Notes under the pieces: generated by a model
What the model saw: the letters and a program-made list of their open reading frames with translations, nothing else
The model's database searches: none
Told to the model about the DNA's origin: nothing
Position numbers and translations under genes: made by a program
NCBI GenBank assembly: GCA_012798935.1
Contig: JAAZMG010000095.1
Location: 1-48,585, forward strand
Origin: Tissierellia bacterium
GTDB lineage: Bacteria; Bacillota; Clostridia; Tissierellales; Tepidimicrobiaceae
Reading direction: 5' to 3'
DNA length: 48,585 nt
Part shown: in pieces, positions 1 through 8,839 of the stretch
Layout: each line of letters begins with the position of its first letter
Position numbering within the stretch: the first letter of the stretch is position 1

Positions 1-2082
1 TATAATAGAGAAATATTAGGCATAGTAATTATTTCTTTTGGTATACTATCAATAATTAGTTTGTTTAGTAATAAAACAGGTATTGTAGGGGTATTTTTAA
101 AGAATATTTATTTTACCTTAATGGGTTTTGGTGGCTATATATTTCCTTTAATCATTATAGCAATAGGATTATTGTTTATAATAAATAGACTTGATATAGG
201 TGGAGATGTAAAATCCATCTATCTCCTTATTTTGTTTTTTTGTTTTTTGACTTTAATAGATATAAAGAATCCAGGTGCAGCTAATTTGACCGCAAAAATT
301 ACTCAATCCTTAGAACTAAGTAAAGATGGACTAGGGGGAGGATTCATTGGAGCGGTTTTTGGTTATGTATTTTTAAAACTATTCGGTTCTGTAGGCTCCT
401 ATATAATAATAGTATTTATTGTTTTTATTTCTATATTGCTTTTTACAGAAGTTAAGGTTAAAGATTTTTTAAAAAGACCAAAGTTTAATATTAAAGAAAC
501 GAATAAAGTTTTAAATAATGAAAGAAAAAAACCAGATAGGTCAATACATAAAAAAAACAAAGAAGTAGTAATACACGACTATACTAAAGATAATACAAAC
601 AGGGATAATATAATCAAAGATGGAGAAGTTATAAACAACAAAAATACAATAACAAATTATACTCTCCCATATTTAGATCTATTAGATGATTTTATTGTTA
701 AACAGGATGTCAATGATAAAAAAGAAATTTTAAATAATGCAAAAAAAATTGAAGAAACTATGAAAAATTTTGGTATTGCTGCCTCCATTATTCAAATAAA
801 CAAAGGGCCAACTGTTACATGCTATGAATTACAGCTAGCCCCAGGTGTAAAAGTAAGTAGGATTCTCAATCTATCTGATGATCTAGCATTGAATTTAGCA
901 ACATCGGATATTAGAATTGAAGCACCTATACCTGGTAAAGCTGCCGTTGGAATAGAAGTCCCTAATAAAGTTAAAGATAGTGTAGGTTTAAAGGAAATTT
1001 TACAATCTGATGAATACATATCATTAGATAATAAATTGCCATTATCCCTGGGAAAAGACATATCTGGTAAACCAATTATATCTACTATAGATAAGATGCC
1101 CCATTTGTTAATTGCGGGAGCTACCGGTTCAGGTAAAAGTGTTTGTATAAATACTATTATAATGAGTATTTTATTTAAAGCCCTTCCTGATGAAGTGAAA
1201 CTGCTCCTTATCGATCCCAAGATGGTAGAGTTGAGTATATACAATGGAATACCCCATCTATTAATACCTGTAGTTACTGAACCTAAAAAAGCTGCTTCTG
1301 CTTTAAATTGGGCTGTTAGTGAAATGGAGAAAAGATATAAATTATTTGCTAAAAACAATGTAAGAGATATAAGATCCTATAATGATAAATTTAAAAATAA
1401 TAAAGATGAAAAATTACCTAATATAGTAATCATAATTGATGAATTAGCTGATTTAATGATGGTTGCTGCAGAAGAAATAGAAGACTATATTTGTAGATTA
1501 GCACAAATGGCAAGAGCAGCAGGGATTTATTTAATAGTAGCTACTCAAAGACCTTCAGTAGATGTTATAACTGGTATTATTAAAGCTAATATTCCTTCAA
1601 GGATATCCTTTTCTGTATCTTCCCAGGTTGATTCAAGAACCATACTAGATATGGCTGGCGCTGAGAAATTATTAGGGAAAGGAGATATGCTTTTTTATCC
1701 TTCTAGTTTTTCAAAACCTATTCGTGTTCAAGGAGCATTTATTAGTGACGCAGAGGTTGAAAAAGTTGTAGACTATTTAAAGTCCCAAAATGTAACTGAG
1801 TATGATGCTAAAATTATAGAAACTATTCAAAATGAAGTAGAATTAGAAAATATTGCAGAAGATACAGATGAGCTGCTACCAGAAGCCATTAATTTAGTTG
1901 TAGAAGCAGGACAGGCTTCCATATCTTTGCTACAAAGAAAATTAAAAATAGGCTATGCAAGAGCAGCAAGAATTATTGATGAAATGGAAGAAGGAGGCAT
2001 TGTTGGTGGTTTTGAAGGTAGTAAACCAAGAAAGGTTTTAATAACAAAAGAAGAAGTAGATTCTTTGTTTAAGGAGCGATAA
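1..2082 (+). CDS. ftsK: DNA translocase FtsK/SpoIIIE (5' end outside window)
   Basis: Membrane-anchored hexameric ATPase that pumps DNA through the division or sporulation septum. The frame is open from base 1 with hydrophobic residues before the first internal TTG at 61, so the gene starts upstream of the window. At least four membrane segments are visible in the first ~450 bases, then a charged linker. The FtsK motor follows, with Walker A AGATGSGKS at 1114-1140 and Walker B IVIIIDELAD near 1423-1452. A C-terminal winged-helix gamma domain (about 1870-2050, containing QASISLLQRKLKIGYARAAR) recognises the KOPS/SRS-type orienting DNA sequences. The stop lies 2 nt before rimO, so the two are probably co-transcribed. 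Whether it acts mainly in vegetative division (FtsK/SftA-like) or sporulation (SpoIIIE) cannot be told from this sequence. Confidence 0.95.
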   Translation, partial: YNREILGIVIISFGILSIISLFSNKTGIVGVFLKNIYFTLMGFGGYIFPLIIIAIGLLFIINRLDIGGDVKSIYLLILFFCFLTLIDIKNPGAANLTAKITQSLELSKDGLGGGFIGAVFGYVFLKLFGSVGSYIIIVFIVFISILLFTEVKVKDFLKRPKFNIKETNKVLNNERKKPDRSIHKKNKEVVIHDYTKDNTNRDNIIKDGEVINNKNTITNYTLPYLDLLDDFIVKQDVNDKKEILNNAKKIEETMKNFGIAASIIQINKGPTVTCYELQLAPGVKVSRILNLSDDLALNLATSDIRIEAPIPGKAAVGIEVPNKVKDSVGLKEILQSDEYISLDNKLPLSLGKDISGKPIISTIDKMPHLLIAGATGSGKSVCINTIIMSILFKALPDEVKLLLIDPKMVELSIYNGIPHLLIPVVTEPKKAASALNWAVSEMEKRYKLFAKNNVRDIRSYNDKFKNNKDEKLPNIVIIIDELADLMMVAAEEIEDYICRLAQMARAAGIYLIVATQRPSVDVITGIIKANIPSRISFSVSSQVDSRTILDMAGAEKLLGKGDMLFYPSSFSKPIRVQGAFISDAEVEKVVDYLKSQNVTEYDAKIIETIQNEVELENIAEDTDELLPEAINLVVEAGQASISLLQRKLKIGYARAARIIDEMEEGGIVGGFEGSKPRKVLITKEEVDSLFKER

Positions 2083-2084
2083 AA

Positions 2085-3425
2085 ATGGGAGTAAAAAACA
2101 TATCTATAGTAACATTAGGTTGTTCAAAAAATGAGATAGACTCTGAATTAATGAAAGGTCTTTTAAAAAATAATAATTATAAAATTGTAAACTTATTGGA
2201 AGAAGCAGAGGTAATAGTTGTAAATACTTGTGGTTTTATAAAAGATGCTAAGGAAGAATCTATAGAAATGATTTGGGAAATGAGTAGGTATAAAAAGGAA
2301 GGAAAGTGCAAATATCTTATATTAGCTGGTTGTTTAGCCGAAAGATATTCCAGTGAACTATTAGAAGAAATAAATGAAGTAGATGGAGTCATAGGTACAG
2401 GTAATATAAAGGATATTATAGATATAATTACTGAATTAGAGAAAGGAGGGAAAAAAGTTCAAAAAATAAACAATATAAATGAATCCTATCTAGAAAAAAT
2501 TAATAGGCAAAGTTTTAGACCTACTGAATACGTAAAAATATCTGAAGGTTGTAATAATTTTTGTACTTATTGCATTATACCCAGTTTAAGAGGCAAACAT
2601 AGAAGTAGGAAAATGGAAGATATAATCGAAGAAGTAAAATATCTTGTTGACAATGGAGTCAAAGAAATTATATTAATTGGTCAAAATACTACGGATTATG
2701 GTATAGATTTATATAATGAATATAAACTAAGTGAATTATTAGATAGATTAAATAAAATTGAAAAATTAAAGTGGATTAGATTGCTTTATTTATATCCAGA
2801 CAATATTACTGATGAACTTATTTCCTCTATCAAAAACAATAATAAAGTATTAAAATATGTAGATATACCTTTACAACATATAAATGACCAAATACTAAAA
2901 AATATGAACAGAAAAACTTCTAAGAAAAACATTATAAATTTAATAGCAAACTTAAGAGAACAAATTCCTAATATCATAATAAGAACAACTTTTATAGTAG
3001 GGTTTCCTGATGAAAAAGAAAAACATTTTTATGAGCTGTATGATTTTATAAAAGATATTAAATTTGATAGACTAGGAATATTTACTTACTCTAGAGAAGA
3101 AGGAACTCCTGCATATTATTTTGAAAATCAATTAGATGAAAAAACAAAAGAATATAGGCGAAACAAAATAATGGAGTTACAGCAAAACATATCCTACTCT
3201 TTAAATAGCAAAAAAATTGGAAAGATATACGAAGTTTTAATTGAAGATATATATGAAGAGGATTTGTATGTAGGAAGGACTTATATGGATAGTCCTGAAA
3301 TAGATGGAGTTGTATTTGTTAAGGCTTATAATAAGCTTGAAATTGGAGAATATGTTAATGTAAAAGTAACTGATTATTTAGAGTATGATTTGATTGGAGA
3401 GATAATAGATGAATTTAGCAAATAA
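2085..3425 (+). CDS. rimO: Ribosomal protein S12 methylthiotransferase RimO
   Basis: Radical-SAM methylthiotransferase that adds a methylthio group to an aspartate of ribosomal protein S12. The 446-residue protein has the N-terminal MTTase domain with cluster ligands C13, C49 and C83. The radical-SAM motif CNNFCTYC has cysteines at 156, 160 and 163. A C-terminal TRAM-like domain covers about residues 375-440. The N-terminal TLGCSKNEIDSE and AGCLAERY motifs are of RimO rather than MiaB type; a separate MiaB is encoded at 25482-26804. AAGGAGCG at 2071-2078 precedes the ATG. The end overlaps pgsA by 17 bases, implying translational coupling. Confidence 0.95.
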   Translation: MGVKNISIVTLGCSKNEIDSELMKGLLKNNNYKIVNLLEEAEVIVVNTCGFIKDAKEESIEMIWEMSRYKKEGKCKYLILAGCLAERYSSELLEEINEVDGVIGTGNIKDIIDIITELEKGGKKVQKINNINESYLEKINRQSFRPTEYVKISEGCNNFCTYCIIPSLRGKHRSRKMEDIIEEVKYLVDNGVKEIILIGQNTTDYGIDLYNEYKLSELLDRLNKIEKLKWIRLLYLYPDNITDELISSIKNNNKVLKYVDIPLQHINDQILKNMNRKTSKKNIINLIANLREQIPNIIIRTTFIVGFPDEKEKHFYELYDFIKDIKFDRLGIFTYSREEGTPAYYFENQLDEKTKEYRRNKIMELQQNISYSLNSKKIGKIYEVLIEDIYEEDLYVGRTYMDSPEIDGVVFVKAYNKLEIGEYVNVKVTDYLEYDLIGEIIDEFSK

Positions 3426-3954
3426 GATAACTTTATTACGAGTATTATTAATTCCTATTTTTATGATAGTATTGTTTTCTGATTTTAATAATAGCAATTA
3501 TATTGCTGCGCTAATATTTACCATAGCCTCTGCAACTGATGGCTTAGACGGTTATATTGCAAGGAGTAGGAATCAGGTTACTACTCTTGGCAAATTTATT
3601 GACCCCTTAGCAGATAAATTACTAGTATCTACAGCATTAATTTCCATGGTTCAATTAGGTAAAGTACCTGCTTGGATTGTTGTAATAATAATAGCTAGGG
3701 AGTTTACTATAACAGGTTTTAGAATTATTGCTGCATCAGAAGGGATAACCATTGCTGCAAGTCCTTTAGGAAAAATCAAGACTATCACACAGCTTATTGC
3801 TATAATCTCTTTACTAATAAACAATTATCCATTTAGATTAGTAAACTTTCCATTTGATACTATTATGTTATATGCAGCGCTGATCTTTACCGTAATATCT
3901 GGAATAGATTATATATATAGAAATAAAGAGGTTTTAAAGACAGGTGAAAAATAA
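3409..3954 (+). CDS. pgsA: CDP-diacylglycerol--glycerol-3-phosphate 3-phosphatidyltransferase
   Basis: Integral membrane enzyme making phosphatidylglycerophosphate, the committed step to phosphatidylglycerol and cardiolipin. The 181-residue length is normal. The CDP-alcohol phosphotransferase signature D-x2-D-G-x2-A-R-x8-G-x3-D-x3-D is intact near residues 44-70 (DGLDGYIAR then GKFIDPLADK). Several hydrophobic membrane segments follow. Its start lies inside the end of rimO and cinA begins 15 nt after its stop. The rimO-pgsA-cinA-recA order is the usual Firmicute arrangement. Confidence 0.95.
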   Translation: MNLANKITLLRVLLIPIFMIVLFSDFNNSNYIAALIFTIASATDGLDGYIARSRNQVTTLGKFIDPLADKLLVSTALISMVQLGKVPAWIVVIIIAREFTITGFRIIAASEGITIAASPLGKIKTITQLIAIISLLINNYPFRLVNFPFDTIMLYAALIFTVISGIDYIYRNKEVLKTGEK

Positions 3955-3969
3955 TAGGAGTTGATTATA

Positions 3970-5190
3970 ATGAAAGCTGAAATTATTTCAGTAGGGACAG
4001 AAATAATATTAGGAAGTACTTTAAATACAAATACCCATTATATAACACAGCAATTGTCAGAGATTGGTATCGATGTGTTATTTCATACATCTGTAGGAGA
4101 TGATCCAAATATATTAAAAGATGTAATAAAAATTGGATTAAAAAGAGCCGATTTATTAATTTTTACTGGAGGACTAGGTCCTACAGCAGACGATATGACT
4201 AAGGAAATTGTTAGTGAAACTTTAGGAATTAAACTTGAATTAAATCCAGCTGTAGAAAATGGTATAAAAGAATATTTTTATAAAATTAATAGGCCAATGT
4301 CTTCAAATAATACTAAACAAGCTTATATTCCTAAGGGAAGTAAATTCCTAGTAAATGAAATTGGTACAGCCCCTGGGATTTACATAGAGTGGAATAAAAA
4401 AATTTTAATATTGCTTCCTGGTCCTCCTAGAGAAATGGAATTAATGTTTCATAATCAAGTAATGCCTTTAATAAAACAAAACTCTATTATCAAAATAAAA
4501 ACAATAAATACTATAGGTATTGGTGAATCAACGTTGGAAATGGCATTAAAAGATCTTATAGAGGAAAAAGAAAATCCTACTATTGCTACTTATGCAAAAG
4601 AGGGAAGTGTAGATATAAAAATAATCGGCAAGGGCAAAAATCAAGAAAAAGTAAATGCCTTATTAGAAGAAACCGTTAAAAAAATAGACAGTAGAATATC
4701 TCAATATATATATAGTTACAATGATGAAGCTATTGAAGAAGTTTTATATAAAAAATTAAAAGAAAAAAATATGAAAATAGCTTTTTGTGAATCATGTACA
4801 GGAGGACTTATCACTAATAGGTTTACCCAAATACCAGGTATATCTGAAGTACTTGATAGAGGTATTATAACCTATAGCAATAAATCAAAGATAGAAGAAT
4901 TAGGAGTAAATAAAGAGACATTAGATAGACATGGTGCTGTAAGTAAACAAACTGCTTTAGAAATGGCCACAGGACTTCTCAACAAAACTGGAGTTGACAT
5001 AGCTCTATCTACTACAGGGATTGCTGGACCATCTGGAGGAAGTAAAGAAAAACCAATAGGTCTTGTTTTTATAGGAATTGCAACTGAGAATAATTCCTAT
5101 GCTATTGAATGTACATTAAGTGGTAATAGAATTTCTATACAAAATAAAGCTACATCAAAGGCTTTTGACGAGTTAAGAAGGATTTTATAA
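3970..5190 (+). CDS. cinA: CinA family protein (putative competence-damage inducible protein / NMN amidase)
   Basis: Two-domain protein of 406 residues. The N-terminal MoCF-type domain (about 1-170) contains FTGGLGPTADD and LPGPPREM. The C-terminal CinA/PncC domain (about 250-405) contains CESCTGG and STTGIAGPSGG, the hallmark of nicotinamide-mononucleotide deamidase; the N-terminal domain is linked to ADP-ribose pyrophosphatase activity in homologues. I chose the ATG at 3970 rather than the in-frame TTG at 3961, because AGGAG at 3956-3960 directly abuts the TTG but is 9 nt from the ATG. It sits in the conserved pgsA-cinA-recA cluster, but recA has its own promoter in the following gap. Confidence 0.92.
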   Translation: MKAEIISVGTEIILGSTLNTNTHYITQQLSEIGIDVLFHTSVGDDPNILKDVIKIGLKRADLLIFTGGLGPTADDMTKEIVSETLGIKLELNPAVENGIKEYFYKINRPMSSNNTKQAYIPKGSKFLVNEIGTAPGIYIEWNKKILILLPGPPREMELMFHNQVMPLIKQNSIIKIKTINTIGIGESTLEMALKDLIEEKENPTIATYAKEGSVDIKIIGKGKNQEKVNALLEETVKKIDSRISQYIYSYNDEAIEEVLYKKLKEKNMKIAFCESCTGGLITNRFTQIPGISEVLDRGIITYSNKSKIEELGVNKETLDRHGAVSKQTALEMATGLLNKTGVDIALSTTGIAGPSGGSKEKPIGLVFIGIATENNSYAIECTLSGNRISIQNKATSKAFDELRRIL

Positions 5191-5208
5191 CATTATTAAA
5201 TTAATTAT

Positions 5209-5237
5209 TTGACTAATTTAGAAAAATATAATACAAT
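5209..5237 (+). promoter_or_regulatory. recA sigma-A promoter
   Basis: The -35 box TTGACT (5209-5214) is followed by a 17-bp spacer and the -10 box TACAAT (5232-5237). This predicts transcription start near 5244, between cinA and recA. A TATAAT at 5227-5232 gives only a 12-bp spacer and is less likely. Confidence 0.75.
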
Positions 5238-5245
5238 CTAAGTTA

Positions 5246-5257
5246 GAACTTGTGTTC
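5246..5257. promoter_or_regulatory. LexA (SOS) operator of recA
   Basis: GAAC-TTGT-GTTC is a perfect inverted repeat of the Gram-positive LexA half-site GAAC/GTTC with a 4-bp centre. It lies just downstream of the -10 box, over the predicted transcription start. LexA bound here would block recA transcription until DNA damage. The lexA gene is in this window at 17772-18389. Confidence 0.8.
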
Positions 5258-5298
5258 GAATACTTGAAAGGTGGTGAATCCAGTTTAACTGGGTAAAA

Positions 5299-6348
5299 AT
5301 GGCCGATTTGAAAGAAAAAGAAAGAGCACTAGAAATAGCTATAGGTCAAATTGAAAAACAGTTTGGTAAAGGATCCATAATGAGATTAGGCGATACAAAA
5401 ATTCAAGGTATTGAAGTTATACCAACAGGTTCCTTGGATTTAGATATTGCCTTAGGTATTGGAGGCTTACCAAGAGGAAGAGTAATAGAGATATTTGGCC
5501 CGGAATCATCAGGCAAAACTACTGTTGCTCTTCATGTAATTGCTGAAGCACAAAAACGTAAGGGCATAGCAGCTTTTATCGATGCAGAACATGCCTTAGA
5601 TCCTGGATATGCGAAAAAGTTGGGAGTAGATATTGAAAATCTTATTATTTCTCAACCAGATACTGGAGAAGAGGGATTAGAAATTGCTGAAGCTTTAGTA
5701 AGAAGCGGGGCAGTTGATATTGTGGTTGTAGACTCGGTTGCTGCACTAGTGCCAAGAGCAGAAATAGAAGGTGAAATGGGTGATAGCCATGTTGGATTAC
5801 AAGCAAGATTAATGTCTCAAGCTTTAAGAAAACTAGCAGGTGCAATAAATAAATCTAATACAACTGTAATTTTTATAAATCAATTAAGAGAAAAGGTTGG
5901 AATAATGTTTGGTAATCCTGAAACAACAACTGGTGGAAGAGCATTAAAATTTTACTCTAGTGTACGATTAGATGTAAGAAGAATTGAATCCATTAAGCAA
6001 GGGGATAATGTCATAGGTAACAGGACTAGAGTGAGGGTTGTTAAAAACAAAGTAGCCCCTCCTTTTAAACAAGCAGAATTTGATATTATGTATGGTCTTG
6101 GCATATCGAAAGAAGGTAATGTTTTAGATGCTGGAGTTACTGCAAATATAGTTAACAAATCGGGCTCTTGGTATAGTTATGGAGAGCATAGACTTGGACA
6201 AGGTAGGGAAAATGCTAAAGATTTTCTAAGGGATAACCCTGAAATCACATTGGAAATTGAAACAAAAATAAGGGAAAACTTTAATCTTAGTCCAAAAAAA
6301 GAAGATTCAAATGACGATAAAGAAAAAACTATAAAAAACAAAAACTAA
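5299..6348 (+). CDS. recA: Recombinase RecA
   Basis: ATP-dependent strand-exchange protein and co-protease for LexA. The 349-residue length is standard. Visible motifs are Walker A GPESSGKTT (about residues 66-74), Walker B VVVDSVAAL, the L2-region motif FINQLREKVG and a lysine/acid-rich C-terminal tail; there is no intein. The ATG at 5299 gives the canonical N-terminus (MADLKEKERALEIAIGQIEK). The only good Shine-Dalgarno-like sequence, AAAGGTGG at 5267-5274, is 24 nt upstream and separated by a small palindrome. A LexA box and promoter precede the gene, and an inverted repeat immediately follows it. Confidence 0.98.
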   Translation: MADLKEKERALEIAIGQIEKQFGKGSIMRLGDTKIQGIEVIPTGSLDLDIALGIGGLPRGRVIEIFGPESSGKTTVALHVIAEAQKRKGIAAFIDAEHALDPGYAKKLGVDIENLIISQPDTGEEGLEIAEALVRSGAVDIVVVDSVAALVPRAEIEGEMGDSHVGLQARLMSQALRKLAGAINKSNTTVIFINQLREKVGIMFGNPETTTGGRALKFYSSVRLDVRRIESIKQGDNVIGNRTRVRVVKNKVAPPFKQAEFDIMYGLGISKEGNVLDAGVTANIVNKSGSWYSYGEHRLGQGRENAKDFLRDNPEITLEIETKIRENFNLSPKKEDSNDDKEKTIKNKN

Positions 6349-6378
6349 ATAGACCTCCTTATATAAGGAGGTCTATTT
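6347..6378 (+). terminator. Inverted repeat after recA (weak terminator or processing hairpin)
   Basis: Two perfect 14-nt arms (6347-6360 and 6365-6378) around ATAT form a strong hairpin starting at the recA stop. No clean U-run follows directly (TTTGTAAGGAG), so read-through into the nuclease genes is plausible. The arms contain CCTCCTT and AAGGAGG, i.e. a sequestered Shine-Dalgarno motif. Confidence 0.55.
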
Positions 6379-6395
6379 GTAAGGAGTGTTTTTAA

Positions 6396-7382
6396 TTGAG
6401 ATTGCTTTTTTTAACTGATACTCATATAAGGGGAACAACCCCTAAAAATAGAATGGACAATTTACCTGAAACTTTGGAAAACAAATTTAAGGAAATAGGA
6501 AAATTTGTTGAAAATTATAATATAGACTTTGTACTACATGGTGGAGATTTGTTTGATAGACCAGATATATCCGTTTCTATTGTAGGTAATTTTGCCCCTA
6601 TATTAAACAATATTAAAGTTCCTATATATATTGTCTGCGGTAATCATGATATATATGGACATAATCCAGATACCATAAACAGAACTATGCTTGGACTATT
6701 AAATTCCTTAAATGTAGTAAGAATAATTAATAAAGGTGATCTCATATATTTAAATAAAAATGGTATTAAAGTTCAACTAACTGGCCAACCCTATACATAT
6801 AATATTGATAGTGAATTAAATAGGTCTAGCTATATTATAGATAGACCTTCAGAGGATGTAGATTATTCTATTCATATGGTTCATGGAATGCTTCTAAACA
6901 AGCCTTTTATTAAAGGGATACCTTATACTCTAATAGACGATATTAAAGATACTAAAGCTGATATTACGTTATCAGGCCACTATCATACTGGGTTTGGGAT
7001 AATCAATACTAACGGTAAGTATTTTATAAATCCAGGTAGTCTTATAAGGGTTACCAATAGCTTACTAGAAATAGATAGAATACCAAAAGTAGTATTAATA
7101 GAATTAGGTAAAACTATTAATATTGAACTTATAGAGTTAAAGACTGCTAAAGAGGGAAAGGAAGTATTAAATAGACAAGAAATTGAAAATCACATATTTA
7201 AAAGTGAAAGGTTATTTGAATTTAAACGCTCAATAGATAGTTCTGTAAACTTTGAAAAATTAGAGATAAATGAAATTTTAATGGAAGTTTCTAATGCAGA
7301 AGGTGTGTCACAAGAAGTAAAGGAAGAGGCTCTTAAAAGAATAGCTCTTTCCCAAATGAAGGATTTAGGAGATGAGTTATAA
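6396..7382 (+). CDS. SbcD/Mre11-like metallophosphoesterase
   Basis: Predicted Mn-dependent DNA nuclease subunit. The 328-residue protein carries the calcineurin-like phosphoesterase motifs D8-x-H10, GGDLFDRPD (49-57), GNHD (82-85), HG near 163-164 and GHYH (194-197). These are the metal-site motifs of SbcD/Mre11. The start is TTG at 6396, positioned by AAGGAG at 6381-6386. The gene for a Rad50/SbcC-like N-terminal ATPase half begins 1 nt after its stop, so partnership with that ATPase is a strong inference. It follows recA closely and has no obvious promoter of its own. It is shorter at the C-terminus than typical SbcD (~380-400 residues), and the end probably forms the ATPase-binding region. 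Confidence 0.85.
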   Translation: MRLLFLTDTHIRGTTPKNRMDNLPETLENKFKEIGKFVENYNIDFVLHGGDLFDRPDISVSIVGNFAPILNNIKVPIYIVCGNHDIYGHNPDTINRTMLGLLNSLNVVRIINKGDLIYLNKNGIKVQLTGQPYTYNIDSELNRSSYIIDRPSEDVDYSIHMVHGMLLNKPFIKGIPYTLIDDIKDTKADITLSGHYHTGFGIINTNGKYFINPGSLIRVTNSLLEIDRIPKVVLIELGKTINIELIELKTAKEGKEVLNRQEIENHIFKSERLFEFKRSIDSSVNFEKLEINEILMEVSNAEGVSQEVKEEALKRIALSQMKDLGDEL

Positions 7383-7383
7383 T

Positions 7384-8826
7384 ATGAAATATATCAAAAA
7401 AGTAATTTTAGAAAACTTTCAATCCCACAAATATACAGAAATTGAATTCGACCAATATTTAAATGTTATTGTAGGACCATCCGATCATGGTAAAACTGCA
7501 ATTATAAGAGCCTTAAAATGGGCCTTGTTTAATGAACCTTCTGGAGATTTTTTTATTAGAGAAGGAGAAAAAGAATGCAGTGTAACAGTTATATTTAGTG
7601 ATAATACGAAAGTTAAAAGATCCAGGAGTAAAAGTAAAAACGCCTATTATTTATATGATAAAAAAGGAAAAGAAATGATATTTGAAGGTTTTGGTACCAC
7701 AGTACCTCAAGAAATTATAAATAAAACCTCTATGAGAAAAATAGAATTAGATAGTAGTCAATCTAATTCTATAAATATTAGTGAACAATTAGAAGGACCT
7801 TTTTTGCTTTCAGAAAAGAATGCAACAAGAGCTAATGCAATTGGTAGATTAGTTGGAGTTCATATAGTAGATGACGCTTTAAAAGATACATTAAAGGATA
7901 TTAGAAATTTAAATATGAAGAAAAAAAGCTATGAGGATGTTTTAAAAAAATTAGAAAAAGATTTAATAGAATATGACTATTTAGAAGATCTAGTGAAAAA
8001 AGTTCAACAAATAGAAAAATTAAAACATTATATTTATAATAGTCAATTGAAATTAAATAAATTAAGTGAAATATTAACAGATTTAAATAAACTAGAGAAA
8101 AATATTAGATTAGTGGAAGAATATTTAGATAGACTAGAGAATCTATATAAAGTGATAAATATTGAAAAAAATTTGAATGAAAAGATTCGTATTTATAACT
8201 ATATTAGCAACAAATATAGCAGGCTAGATAATATTAAAATTCAAAAAAAATACAATTCTAATTTACTTAATTCCCTTAAAGAAACTAACAGGACAGAAGA
8301 AATTATTGATAAGATAAATTCGTACTATGATAAAATAGTTAGTTTGAATAAAATCAATAAAAAATATATGTATGTCCACCATAATATTTTAAAAAATAAA
8401 AGAATCTATTTTAAATTAAAAAATATTAGTAATGCGGAAAAAAGTATTAAATTAGGTGAGAGAAAATATTTAAGGCTTGTAGAGTTGTTAAATTTAAATT
8501 ACAAACTAGATTGTACAAACAAAAGCCTTTCTATTGGTACAATTTATATTGACAAACTATCAAACTTAGATCTAATTTCAAAAACACAAAATACATTGAA
8601 AGAAAAAAATAAAGCATTGAAAGTTATAATGGATTATAAAAACAAATATGATAAAATTATGATTAGAAAGCTAAATATAGAAAAAAACTTGACTGAAATA
8701 AAAATAGATATAAAAGAACAGTTAAAACAATATAAGTTTATATTAACTAAAATAGAAGTATGCCCTTTATGTTTTAGCAGTATAGATGGAGTAAAAATAG
8801 ATGAAATAGTCAATAACTATAAATAG
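7384..8826 (+). CDS. N-terminal half of a split SbcC/Rad50-like ATPase (Walker A, coiled coil, CxxC hook)
   Basis: The 480-residue protein begins like SbcC/Rad50 (KKVILENFQSHKYTEIEFD) with Walker A GPSDHGKT at residues 31-38. A globular lobe extends to about residue 150. Long Leu/Lys/Glu-rich coiled coil follows to about residue 455, and a zinc-hook-like CPLC lies at residues 460-463, 17 residues before the stop. It has no ABC signature, Walker B or H-loop; these occur in the protein at 9093-9749. ATG 7384 is preferred over ATG 7372 because AGGAG (7367-7371) directly abuts the latter. Alternatively it could be a stand-alone RecF/SMC-like lobe, but the conserved partner half two genes on argues for a split enzyme. 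Confidence 0.8.
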   Translation: MKYIKKVILENFQSHKYTEIEFDQYLNVIVGPSDHGKTAIIRALKWALFNEPSGDFFIREGEKECSVTVIFSDNTKVKRSRSKSKNAYYLYDKKGKEMIFEGFGTTVPQEIINKTSMRKIELDSSQSNSINISEQLEGPFLLSEKNATRANAIGRLVGVHIVDDALKDTLKDIRNLNMKKKSYEDVLKKLEKDLIEYDYLEDLVKKVQQIEKLKHYIYNSQLKLNKLSEILTDLNKLEKNIRLVEEYLDRLENLYKVINIEKNLNEKIRIYNYISNKYSRLDNIKIQKKYNSNLLNSLKETNRTEEIIDKINSYYDKIVSLNKINKKYMYVHHNILKNKRIYFKLKNISNAEKSIKLGERKYLRLVELLNLNYKLDCTNKSLSIGTIYIDKLSNLDLISKTQNTLKEKNKALKVIMDYKNKYDKIMIRKLNIEKNLTEIKIDIKEQLKQYKFILTKIEVCPLCFSSIDGVKIDEIVNNYK

Positions 8827-8839
8827 GAGGAAGAAATTT

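Noticed and set aside
822..1358. Open frame of about 180 codons on the - strand within ftsK
   Set aside because: It lies opposite the conserved FtsK motor domain and shows no family features.
3961..3969. TTG 3961 as start of cinA
   Set aside because: AGGAG abuts it directly; ATG 3970 has normal spacing and gives the usual N-terminus.
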